From: Megalonaias nervosa
Lineage: Eukaryota; Mollusca; Bivalvia; Unionida; Unionidae
DNA length: 64,000 nucleotides
Assembly: GCA_016617855.1 (NCBI GenBank)
Contig: JAECUM010000856.1
Location: forward strand, 1-64,000
Direction of reading: 5' to 3'
Below the pieces are notes generated by a model. That model was not told where the DNA came from, did not search any database, and was given only the letters and a program-made list of their open reading frames with translations. Positions 18,661-28,530 of this stretch are shown here, one piece after another; the stretch's first letter is position 1; each line of letters opens with the position of its first letter. Position numbers and translations under genes: made by a program.

Positions 18661-19253
18661 GTACGGTCACGGCCTACTTCTGGACTTGTTCCTGTCCATG
18701 ATTTGGTAGAAATCACTTGGGGTGGTATCTGAGGTGTAATAACCGGGTTAGACTGTTTGGCTCGGGAAGGTCTTTTTCTCTTGGGTCGTAATAAAGAAGT
18801 CTGATACATTTGTTTCAGACTTCTTAACTCTGCCAAAATGTCCAAGAGTACCGTTACCGTTTGAGGTTCACTGCTCTCCTTCTCCTTCTCTCCTAGACCT
18901 TGTTTCTTCTCTGCTTCTTCTTCCTGTCGTTTCCTTCTTGGCTCTTCTTCTTCTCGCTGTTGCTGTTCAAGGAGAAATGCTTGTTCTGCCTCTTTCTGCT
19001 GTTGTAAAAATTTCTCCAATTCTTCTTTCTGTCTCTGTTTAAAATCCTCGGCGTGTGGTAAAGAAGGAGAAGGTGGCGAAGGTACTGGTACTGGAACAAA
19101 TTCTTGCGAAGAGAGAAAATCTACTAAATCCCAGTTGAAATCGGTCTCTTCTGGAAGTAGCGCTGTGTTAACTTTGGTAGCCACTGCTATGCCATCGCTT
19201 TTCGTCTCCAAAGCCGGTGCACCCCAATTCATCGTCTTCTTAGTTTCAGTCAT
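18654..19253 (-). CDS. Glu/Gln-rich coiled-coil protein or PolB N-terminal extension
   Basis: ATG at 19253 gives 199 residues. The N-terminal part is acidic, then Pro-rich (VPVPVPSPPSPSLP), then a strongly charged Glu/Gln/Lys coiled coil of about 80 residues (QKEELEKFLQQQKEAEQAF), then a leucine-rich segment and a basic tail (RPKRKRPSRAKQ). It closes within a few bases of the first recognisable polymerase sequence in another frame. It may be the natural N-terminus of PolB separated by one indel, or an independent gene. The upstream promoter has a TATA box at about 19306-19312. Confidence 0.55.
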   Translation of the reverse strand: MTETKKTMNWGAPALETKSDGIAVATKVNTALLPEETDFNWDLVDFLSSQEFVPVPVPSPPSPSLPHAEDFKQRQKEELEKFLQQQKEAEQAFLLEQQQREEEEPRRKRQEEEAEKKQGLGEKEKESSEPQTVTVLLDILAELRSLKQMYQTSLLRPKRKRPSRAKQSNPVITPQIPPQVISTKSWTGTSPEVGRDRTL

Positions 19254-19485
19254 GTTTCACAAAACAATGTCACATCGATTCACTGCGCACAGACGCTAGC
19301 GCACCTATATAGGGAATGTGACGTCACAGGTAGCTCTCTTCGGATTGGAAGACAGACTCCGCGAAGTGACTGTATTTTGTAATGCGTGTTGGGATTGGTG
19401 AACAATTTCAATCCGTTTCGATCCGGTCTTCCACTATAAATAAACGCGGTTCACTTCATTCCCTTCACCTGTTCCTCGCCACAAG
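19254..19485. promoter_or_regulatory. divergent promoter with CRE-like site
   Basis: A compact 232-bp gap lies between a minus-strand ATG (19253) and a plus-strand ATG (19486). It contains a minus-strand TATA ('tatatagg') at about 19306-19312, a perfect CRE palindrome TGACGTCA at 19319-19326 and a plus-strand TATAAATA at 19435-19442. A second TGACGTCA lies at 19921-19928. The layout suggests shared control of the polymerase side and the right-end gene by CREB/ATF-type factors. Confidence 0.65.
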
Positions 19486-19698
19486 ATGTGGACCAACGTT
19501 GAATCCTCTACTTTCGCATCGTCGTTGTTTTTCAGTACCGACTTACCCATGTATGTGAGATCATCATGGAGAATCGTTAGGATCACCGAGACAAGCGTTT
19601 GGAAAAGAAGGACCTATGTGGAAAGACAAGGTTGTCTGAAGCGAGTCCTCATTTATGGACCAGAGATTAGACGAAGTTTAAGAAAGAGAAGAAGATAA
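19486..19698 (+). CDS. small intact plus-strand protein, unknown
   Basis: ATG at 19486 in a good Kozak context (A at -3) opens a 70-codon intact frame ending in a basic run (GPEIRRSLRKRRR) like a nuclear localisation signal. The TATA box lies 44 bp before the ATG, and a histone-type 3' stem-loop lies 48 bp after the stop. I could not align the protein to any core histone in any of the three plus frames. Its intact frame in a decayed element, with a complete promoter and a defined 3' end, argues for a real expressed gene. A nuclear early-type protein is a guess. Confidence 0.55.
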   Translation: MWTNVESSTFASSLFFSTDLPMYVRSSWRIVRITETSVWKRRTYVERQGCLKRVLIYGPEIRRSLRKRRR

Positions 19699-19745
19699 GT
19701 ACGATGCCCTCTGTGTTAACGAACTGGTGTTAACATAAAACCAAC

Positions 19746-19761
19746 GACCCTTTTCAGGGCC
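19746..19761 (+). terminator. histone-type 3' stem-loop
   Basis: 'gacccttttcagggcc' matches 15 of 16 positions of the metazoan histone mRNA stem-loop (GGYYYTTHTHARRRCC). The exception is the second base, which leaves one unpaired A-C in the stem. The flanks 'ccaac' and 'actttca' resemble the usual 5' and 3' contexts. It follows the plus-strand gene 48 bp after its stop. SLBP-dependent, replication-linked 3' processing would be expected. No clear purine-rich downstream element is seen. Confidence 0.6.
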
Positions 19762-19764
19762 ACT

Positions 19765-20092
19765 TTCATATGCCTCGATATTTATTCTTTCTTGCCTATA
19801 TATGTGTTATCTATGTGTTTATCTATTTCTCTGTCTCTGTTGTATTTGTCCCTACCTAGAGTGGTAGCTACGCGTATTCAGGTGAGTCCCTTGCTACATT
19901 GTTGCAAGTGTCCAGTACCGTGACGTCACCCTACCTGTTCCATTCTTATTGTCCCTATACAAAATTCCCATTGTCCGTATATCGTCCCAGGGTGTTTTTT
20001 TTTGTCCGTATAAATCTTGTCCGTATATTCCATATTAGGGTCCCGTAATGTATTTTCCCATTGTCCGCATATCGCCCCCATATACTACTATC
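19765..20092. repeat. putative right terminal region with repeated blocks
   Basis: On the minus strand the block 'cgatatacggacaatgggaa' (near 19955-19990) recurs as 'cgatatgcggacaatgggaa' (near 20055-20078), with partial 'tatacggacaa' copies between. Blocks like this fit subterminal or terminal repeats of a Polinton. The boundary with the 59-bp minisatellite at about 20092 is sharp. I did not find the corresponding inverted copy near the left end. Confidence 0.5.
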
Positions 20093-21150
20093 ATACCCAT
20101 TGATGAAATATACAAGATCATCAAGACATTTTAAGAAGTCACTCAAAATCATACCCATTGATGAAACATACAAGATCTACAAGACATTTTAAAGAAGTCA
20201 CTCAAAATCATATCCATTGATGAAATATACAAGATCTACATGACATTTTAAAGAAGCCACTCAAAATTAAACCCATTTATAAAATATACAAGATCTACAA
20301 GATATTTTAAAGAAGCCACTCAGAATCATAACCATTTATAAAATATACAAGATCTAGATGACATTTTAAAGAAGCCACTCAAAATTAAACCCATTTATAA
20401 AATATACAAGATCTACAAGATATTTTAAAGAAGCCACTCAGAATCATAACCATTTATAAAATATACAAGATCTAGATGACATTTTAAAGAAGCCACTCAG
20501 AATCATAACCATTTATAAAATATACAAGCTCTAGATGACATTTTAAAGAAGCCACTCAAAATCATACCCATTTATAAAATATACAAGATCTAGATGACAT
20601 TTTAAAGAAGCCACTCAAAATCATACCCATTTATAAAATATACAATATCTACATGACATTTTAAAGAAGCCACTCAAACTCATACCTATTTATAAAATAT
20701 ACAATATCTACATGACATTTTCCAAGAACCAACCGAAACCATACACATCTGTCAAATATACAAGATCTACAGGACATTTTAAAGAAGCCACTCAAAATCA
20801 TACCCATTGATGAAATATACAAGATCTGCAAGATATTTTAAAGAAGCCACTCAAAATCATACCCATTTATAAAATATACAAGATCTACCTGACATTTTAA
20901 AGAAGCCACTCAAAATCATACCCATTTATAAAATATACAAGATCTAGATGACATTTTAAAGAAGCCACTCAATCATACCCATTTTTAAAATATACAAGAT
21001 TTAGATGTCATTTTAAAGCCACTCAAAATCATACCCATTTATAAAATATACAATATCTACATGACATTTTCCAAGAACCAACCGAAACCATAGACATCTG
21101 TTAAATATACAAGATCTACAGGACATTGTCCAAGAACCACCCACAACCAT
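20092..21150. repeat. 59-bp minisatellite, about 18 units
   Basis: The unit contains 'aaatatacaagatctagatg' followed by 'acattttaaagaagccactc' and 'aaatcatacccattt'. Unit starts recur every 58-60 bp from about 20100 to 21130. Central units are most alike; the last two are diverged. Confidence 0.95.
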
Positions 21151-21742
21151 GCAAATTAATAGACCAAGGCTCCTTGTACAAGAAGTTGTTATCATTATAT
21201 ACTTTAAAGTTTCAAAGCACCGAAGGCTTCTATTCTACATTGCTGAAAGTTACAGTGGAGTTTATCTCTGTACCATTGACTTTCATGTTAAAATGTCACT
21301 AGAATCTGATAGAATACCCCATTAATGGATATTATTAAAAGTATTTTAAAAATTAAACGGAGGGAAAACAGAAAAATTATGTTTGCATTGGGAAAAATTA
21401 TAGATTGTACCATTCGAGACAAATAAATCGAACATATAAAATGTTATAGCTTGCTTTCATAACATCAGCATGCTTTCAGATAAGGACGATCATATATTAC
21501 TCAAGATTTAGAAGTTTGTGAACATTATACATATTTCGTGGCTCAGAAAATTAAATGCTATTATTTCATATATATTTTCCGAAAGTATGTAACAGCGTTT
21601 GTTATCAATGCTTTCTACCACAGATATGGGCATATAGTATTACAGGATATATCCGCAAGGAGATAGAGACTGTGCAGGATTGAAAACATATATTAGTGGC
21701 AAAAATAGTTAAAGGTTAATAATAATAAAAATAATAATAATG

Positions 21743-21781
<39 letters not shown>

Positions 21782-22317
21782 TTTATTTAACGAGGAAAAC
21801 ACATAATGTCCTGAAAGACCCTTGTGCGATGTGGTTCTCATTGCTTGTAGCAGATTATGTTATAAAATAAATATCACTTACACACACTCGTGTATGTTCG
21901 CACACGTACTCAGCACAGATGTAAGACATATTAACTGATATAACTATACTGGTCAGCAAGTACATATATGAACAATATACTATACACAGGTATACACATT
22001 TCAGCATATCAGAAGTCATATATACATAGATAAAATTAAGCATCCACAGATTATTTCCGGATGCAATGATAAAATTCTGCAATGGGAGTCTTTAATATAT
22101 CATTCCAGCTGGTCAAGAAAGAATTTATTTTATGTAATTGTAAACGAAGCAAGGTAATTTTAGTTATGTATCCTTGATGGGTGGGGGTGGGATCGAAAAC
22201 GTAGATGCTGATACAGCAAAAAAAAATTTTTAAGATAATGGCCATAATATGTACTGTATATCAAACAAATCCACTACAGACTGCAAGAGGAGTTGCATTG
22301 ACACAAAAATTCCGCCA
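21150..22317. other. AT-rich intergenic DNA
   Basis: No coding signal is seen. It holds a 'tca' microsatellite at about 21741-21781 and part of a diverged repeat family ending near 22320 that shares the phrase 'agggcaataactct' with later blocks. Confidence 0.6.
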
Positions 22318-22324
22318 TGCATTG

Positions 22325-22655
22325 CCTTGGACCGCTAAAGTGGCCTAAGCGGTTAGAGCGTCCGCCTCGGATGCGGGAGGTCGCGGGTTCGAACCCCGGC
22401 CGAATAATTCCAAAGACTTATAAAAATGGTACTAGCAGCTGCATCGCTAGGCGCTCAGCATTAAAACGTTGGTGTTAGGACTGGTCGGCCTGGTGTCAAG
22501 ATAGTGTGACTGGGTAGGAAATGATGCTTCATGCGTGTATCATGTTGCTCCTGTTCTAGGCATCACTACAAACTGTCACACTACAGACATCGTTGCGATA
22601 TGACTGGAAAATTATTAAAGCTACGCTGAAAAATCCAAATCACACACTCACACAC
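22325..22655 (+). repeat. tRNA-derived SINE, copy 1
   Basis: The tRNA-like head has an A-box ('gtggcctaagcggttagag') and a B-box ('gggttcgaacccc'), an anticodon-like loop that would read CGG (Pro), then a body shared with the copies at 30942, 37055 and 47473 (complement), then 'ttaaagctacg' and a CA tail. The head alone would fold like a tRNA, but the downstream body shows it is a SINE. Confidence 0.9.
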
Positions 22656-23440
22656 ACATTGCATCCAGATCAATCTTAAAAGGGCAATAACTCTTACAAA
22701 ACTAAAGGGCGCACAAGGATTGGTCAATATGTGCACATTTAGATAATGGTTATAATATAATATGCACCAGGTTTCAAAGCGACCCATAAGAAGCTGTAAG
22801 ACAAGTTGCCTCCATGATCTTCTGTCTTACACAGCACTGAACTGCAAATCATAAAGGACAATAATTCGGTCTAACAAAGTGATTTATTGGTGTGCGCAAC
22901 TTGAAATGCTATCATAACAGTGACATGGTTTCCTGGCGATCTGTTCAAAATTGCGATGAGTTGTGACCACTAGGTTCTGTCATACACTGTATAAGGCTCT
23001 AAGTCCAAAAGGGCAATAACTCTAACGCAAATTGCAGGCAAACAGCGATTTGTGGATATACGCTTCTTTAAAAGATGATCCTAAAATTTTCCATATTTCA
23101 TGGCAATCCAATGAAACCCATGAGACTAGCTGCGTTGGGAAGACTATGTCATACTCTGTATCAAGCTCCAAGTCCGAACGCGGTGATTTGAAGATGTATT
23201 CATCTCGGTGTGATTGTCATTTTATTTATTATGTAATATATACAGCTACACAACAGCAAATAGAAATAGCACAAAACGATTATTGGGGCTAAAGGATTCG
23301 TCAACTGCGCATCTTCATGTAATGACCATAATATTTACCACGTTTCACGGCAAACCATAAAAATTTGCAAGATCAGTTGCGCTGATGAAATTGAGAATGA
23401 GCGTGCGGACACGAGTATTGCTATATATCCCCAGCCTCTA
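22656..23440. repeat. diverged tandem repeats of about 320 bp
   Basis: At least three units recur, marked by 'aagtccaaaagggcaataac', 'attggtcaatatgtgcacat' and 'aatggttataatat' motifs at about 22670-22750, 22990-23070 and 23260-23330. Units also extend left to about 22150. No gene seen. Confidence 0.65.
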
Positions 23441-24192
23441 CAGAGGTAGAAGAATGGATATAACAGTATACGATTATGCAATCCAGGAGTAAATATATTT
23501 TGTTAGGTTAATGAAAGGACCTCAGAAGTTTTGGTTTACCTGCTATATTATTAACGGTAAGTAAAGTAAGCACGGTAATCTTTTTCTTCGTTTTGTTATT
23601 GGTCTATGACTAAACACGGAATAAACAATGGTTTCTTCTCCAAGTTTTTTTTTAAAGAAAATTGCTAGAAATTAGGTTGAATTGCAACTATAACCAATTG
23701 AAAGGAATATCAACGTTTTACATAGGATTATATACGAGTGTCTGTAAAACATTTATTAGAATTATAAAATGTATTTCTTATTAAGCATGACGAGGTTTAA
23801 TAAAATAAATGTTAACGAACGTTCGAGCATCCTTTATACCCAAAGCTGAACAATGTCGTGTCAGCGTCCACACAATGTTCAGCCGTACGTGACTACACGG
23901 TCTTTAGTTGGTTCAGGGTCATTTCAACCCAAAACTAATATATAGATCCCGAATGACGTCATCAGCAGCCATATTTGTGGTATGCTGGCAGATTTACCGT
24001 TGATTTTATAATGTGTTAATTTCAATATACTGTGACAAAACATACATTCATAAACAAGACGCAAATCAGGCTAACTGTTAGTCTCTATATTTGTCATGTT
24101 TAGTTGATTTTGCCTCAGTGTGCCTTATTTAAAATGCCAATGTTGATGGTCGCATATAGAAGAAACTGCCAGGTTGCGATCGTCCAAGTAAA
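23440..24192. other. possible promoter region of a plus-strand gene
   Basis: No coding signal to 23940. Then 'tgacgtcatcag' (CRE palindrome at about 23953) is followed by 'gcagccatatttg', a YY1-like site, about 230 bp upstream of a candidate first coding exon at 24193. Confidence 0.35.
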
Positions 24193-24309
24193 ATGGGCAG
24201 AATATCGTCTGCTAGTGATCTTATCGAAAAGCATCTATACAGCCCGGGCGATTTTGGGCCAAACGATAATTTCGATCAGGACGATTACGTCTGGGACGTT
24301 TCGCCCAAC
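24193..24309 (+). CDS. candidate first coding exon of an unknown gene
   Basis: ATG in a strong Kozak context (A at -3, G at +4) opens 39 codons (MGRISSASDLIEKHLYSPGD, then DDYVWDVSPN). They read like a folded cytosolic protein N-terminus and end exactly at a strong splice donor, C|GTACGT. Amino-acid composition is unlike the random frames around it, and local GC rises. No protein family recognised, and no partner exon found in the window. Confidence 0.35.
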
Positions 24310-24551
24310 GTACGTTTTATTTTGGGTAGAATATGCTACTTGAATAATGAAGTTTTCACTGGATTTATAATTATACTTTAATAATGATGATAATATTAAA
24401 GGATATATGGAGTAAAACTCAATAATTGTCAATAGTACAAATCGCTGAGAAGAGCGTCATGGGTCGCAAGGGAAATAACTCTCTTTACTGACAGTACATG
24501 GCTCCAGTATAATCGGCCAATGTGCACAAATGCTGTTGTTATACATGTGTA
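24310..24551. other. intron or intergenic DNA, nothing recognised
   Basis: AT-rich sequence between the candidate exon and a MITE. The right part (24440-24540) includes the phrase 'gcaagggaaataactctctt', related to the molluscan-type repeat family seen near 22670. Confidence 0.4.
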
Positions 24552-24559
24552 CAACGTCA

Positions 24560-24808
24560 CAGTGGCGTCACTGGGGGGTGTGCGGTGTGGACCGCACCGG
24601 GTGACACCATCAGAGGGGGTGACACCAAAATGACTGTCTATAAAATTTTTGAATTTTTGTGCAGGAAGGAGGTCCATGGGGGTGATACCATGAGTTACCG
24701 CACATGACTGTCTTTAAAATTTTTGAATTTTTGTGCAGGAAAGGGTGTCCATGGGGGTGACACCATGAGTTACCGCACTGGGTGACACCAACCCTAGTGA
24801 CGCCACTG
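24560..24808. mobile_element. hAT-type MITE with target duplication
   Basis: Terminal inverted repeats begin CAGTGGCGTCACT and end AGTGACGCCACTG. Flanks 'caacgtca' (24552-24559) and 'caacgtga' (24809-24816) are an 8-bp target duplication with one mismatch, the size typical of hAT elements. The interior has a direct duplication of about 110 bp ('gactgtct' to 'gagttaccgca'). No coding sequence, so non-autonomous. Confidence 0.9.
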
Positions 24809-24816
24809 CAACGTGA

Positions 24817-26272
24817 TTCTGATTACTGACAGGTAAAATACGCAACACAATTTGTCAACATTTTATCATATAATGTAAAGCATAGTACTACTACTACTAC
24901 TACTACAGATAACTTACCCGTGTCTCGTGTGATTCTGCCATCGCGAGCACGATTCGCACGTGACCCCATGAAGTTGTGGTCGAACCGTGAAATCAAGCGC
25001 ATTGCACAAATTATTCGTGGTGAAAACAAAGAAACAAAAATGTTTAAATATATGGTATATTTAAGTTAAACGTAGTTACGCCAAGTCCAAAAATACCACT
25101 ATGGCCAGCAAGAAATCACCGTAAATACGTAAACTTTTATTTCCCTCAGATTAAATATGCACAATTTGTGTCGCTATTTTTGATATTCTACTTGCGATCG
25201 TCAACGATCTTCAATTTATTTTGAACAAACTCATTGAAGTTATTAAGTTAGACTGCAAATAATTGGGCTTGTCCTTGGTGGTCCAGTAAAGGATCAAAGA
25301 TGATATTTCCATGTTTTCATTAAGCAACAACAAATGTTGCAAACATTACACACGGGTGACTTGTAGTATTAGTTTCAAAACGGATTAGTGACATTATCTT
25401 CTTTTAGTTGCGTCAAAAACTTTGATTCAATATTCATTTCAATAGTCCTAAACCGGTGGATATTAATATAAAGAGATCTCATATAATTGCCTCTGTAATT
25501 AGTGCTCCTACTAAGGATGACAAATATGTCACTTTGTGTAGATAGAGTATTGCAAGTATTGTAGTAAAACTAGAGTACGTGATATTTGTATTTATGTCTT
25601 CTTTTATAGCTTCGTTAGATGTTAGTGATTATTCCTGATTATTTGGAGTCTATGTTGGCAAGGTTCTCAGACTGAGTAATTAGACGATTTCTGGAAGCAG
25701 AAGCTATAATGTACAGTATTCAAGATACTTTATGGTAGCATAATACCATTGGCACAATGAACCCTTAACATATGGAATTCTCGGGATGTATAAGTGTGCA
25801 GTAATTTAGATAGGACACATTCTTTATACTTGGTGTTTTGGTCCTGTTTTGTGGTACATGGTGCTTAAAATATCAGTATTGGACACTGAAAGACGGACGA
25901 GTCATACAAATTTTAAACGAGAAAAACCATGCAAGTGTGAAATCAGAGTTTCGTGATGTATGGTCATTAGGTAATTAAAAAGAAATCACTGTAGTGTTTA
26001 CGTGTTTAAGAACCTTTCAGTTGACAACGACTGTTGTCTTCAGGTCCTTGGAAATAGGAAAAACAGTCAACCGCAAGCCAGATGTTGGTTGATTCGTTCG
26101 GTTGTGAGACCCCTTGCGTGTAACAATATCCTACATAAAGAACTGAACATAGCAAAACTTTATTAGAAAAAGAATCATACTCTGATCATACATATAGGGG
26201 TATCAAGTACTGTCCAAGTTCTATTATGTGGGAATCATTCATCGTCTAATAAAAAGGAAGGGACAGAAACAT

Positions 26273-26278
<6 letters not shown>
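24817..26278. other. AT-rich non-coding DNA
   Basis: Contains an (act)n run at about 24885-24905 and otherwise nothing with coding or structural signal. Confidence 0.5.
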
Positions 26279-26327
<49 letters not shown>

Positions 26328-26555
26328 ACGGCAACGCTGACTTGTCACCATCACCAACAGTGATTTGGAAAGGACCGGAAGCAATCAGATTATGCTGACA
26401 TTCCAGCAATTTGAGTTCTATCATTCATCCTATAATGACATTTGTTTTATCGGTATAACAGAATGGCTAAAGCACCATAGCAGGTGGGTGAATCATATCA
26501 CACATCACTCCACACGCCCTCATACATACATACATACATACATACATACATAAGA
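26271..26555. repeat. microsatellites (tg)n, (ga)n and (cata)n
   Basis: A (tg)n tract at about 26271-26297 passes straight into (ga)n at about 26297-26326. A (cata)n tract lies at 26523-26551. Confidence 0.9.
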
Positions 26556-28518
26556 GTATGCTAGTTTTTATGTTAAATTTATGTAGAAGTTCTCTTTATC
26601 CTGTAAATTATCCTATATATTTATAGTGCTAAATGACACTTGTATAATTAGCATGAAATCGGGATTCTATAAAATTATGATTTAATTAAATACAAAAAAC
26701 ATAATTCTATATTCTGCTAATCTTGTGGACGCAGTATTAATCGCGATAAAGAAAATGATAACGTAAAGAAAACGGTAATGTTATATCTATTGAAAAAATT
26801 AACTATATTTTACTAATCTTCGTTTAATAACTGCAAATTTTTAACCGCTAATTCATAACGTATCGTTGAATTTTGTGCAAATTACTAATGCTGATATGAC
26901 AGGATGCAGCTAAAATTAAACGTCATATTATTACTATCTATTTCATATTTAATTGCAAATAATAATAGTGAGATAATCTGATCATCAACTTGTAAATCGT
27001 ATTGGTTAATGCCACTATAATTAAGCATATTCTCAGCGTCTATTTAATACATTGTTTAATTAGTACGCCTGTACTAATCAGCTGACTATCAATCTGCAAA
27101 GTCAGTGAATTTGTTTCTCATTTTCCAATCTACTGAATTTATTGCTATTCAAGAGCACGAACTGTAACGCTGATAAACAATTATGTGATATGGAAGTTTA
27201 TTATATTATATATGTTAATATAATACAGTATCTTTTCAGATATGAAGATCATTTAATGGATTTAGAGTGTGTTTTAAATGAAATATTTACTTTCATTAAT
27301 ATCGTTTATTAATATTTGCTAATGTTTCAATGGTTTGAAATGAACATTTAAATGAGTTAAAAGTCCTATATTTTAATCGCAAGAAAAAAAAATAAATTAT
27401 AAAACCAAAATATGTTTTAATATTGTGCTACATATGATAATTCTGTAAACAACGAGTATTTAGTAAATATAATGAATCGAAAACACGATTTCCATGAAAA
27501 ATCAAAGTCATGGGTCAATTTTTATACCTGCTGATTTATAGAGATGAAAGTTGGCCATGGTGGCCTGATTTATATTAACCGAATTAAAATGATTTTCAAA
27601 GATATCATCTCAAAGAATAAATTTTTGATTTATTTAAGGTAAACACTAAAAAGAGTTTTTGGTTTTATCTTATTTTATTTTTAAGACGATAGCTGATAAG
27701 TATTGTGTTACGGTTCCGGATACAAATCTACGAAGAGCTGTCTGATATACATTTATGGGGTGAAAATCAAAATGTTTCCTTCTCCTAACATGTTTGTGAA
27801 AACAGTAATAACTACTGAAAGAAATAAAGTAAGTGTTTTGGGATCTTTTTTCTATAATATTTAACATCGTTCAAAATTAGCCTTGAATTTGGTCCTAATC
27901 GGTCCGTAATGTGGCCTGAACCAACCCATAATTTGGTCTGAATCACAGCACTTTCACTTTACGGCCCCCACTTTAACGACATATCAATCTACTTTTTTTT
28001 TTTGCTATTTTATCAATATTTAAACTATTTTGTCATTATATATCTAATATTTGACGAAATTTATTAAAAAATACGGAATTAGTATTGTTATTATTTTGCA
28101 GCATACACGTATTACGGTACCATGCAATAGAACAGCAAGTTGACAGAAGATTGTGAGGTTTGCTGACGCGTATTGCATAAAAATTGCACTGAAGTAATGA
28201 AATTTCATTTTAGAAGGCCCATTTATCAAAATAATAATTAATTATAACGACAATGCACAACATGTTCCGTGTATGTAATTCAATCCATGACGTTTCATTT
28301 TATGCAGAATTTTGGAGTCGACTGCATTTGACAAAAGTGTTCGCAGCTGCTTACTGTTCTTCTTCTTCTTCCAGTAATGTGCTGGGTTCCTCTGGAACAG
28401 ATTCGCACATGGTGTGAACTATGTACATGTGATGGGAGTTCCAAATGCAGCAAGAAACGGGTTAAAAACATCCCTGGTCTGGAGCTAAGTGATCTCCATA
28501 CCAACCTCTGCTCTGAAA
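26556..28518. other. very AT-rich non-coding DNA
   Basis: No coding frame above chance. Some ORFs open but are composed of AT-rich codons typical of spacer DNA. A GC-poor stretch with 'ggtcctaatcggtccgtaat' motifs lies near 27890-27970. Confidence 0.55.
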
Positions 28519-28530
28519 GCATCAATTACC

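Larger units (their letters stand above)
3500..20092 (-). mobile_element. degenerate Polinton/Maverick (adintovirus-like) element
   Basis: The minus strand carries the hallmark gene set of Polintons: protein-primed family B DNA polymerase, retrovirus-like integrase with a chromodomain, adenain-like cysteine protease, double jelly-roll major capsid protein, minor capsid protein and the small proteins that usually accompany them. About 16.5 kb is within the normal 15-20 kb range. Many core genes contain in-frame stops or frameshifts, so the copy is inactive. I see no packaging ATPase. Ends are uncertain: related 'cgatatacggacaatggga' blocks near 19950-20090 suggest the right terminal region, but no matching left inverted repeat was found. 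Base composition is clearly more GC-rich than both flanks. Confidence 0.93.

Noticed and set aside
19486..19698. Plus-strand gene as a histone, because of its 3' stem-loop
   Set aside because: None of the three frames aligns with H2A, H2B, H3 or H4, so only the 3' end is histone-like.
20092..21150. CRISPR array
   Set aside because: Units are contiguous with no unique spacers, and the sequence is eukaryotic.
22330..22405. Functional tRNA gene
   Set aside because: Downstream body and repeats elsewhere show a SINE; the acceptor stem does not close properly.
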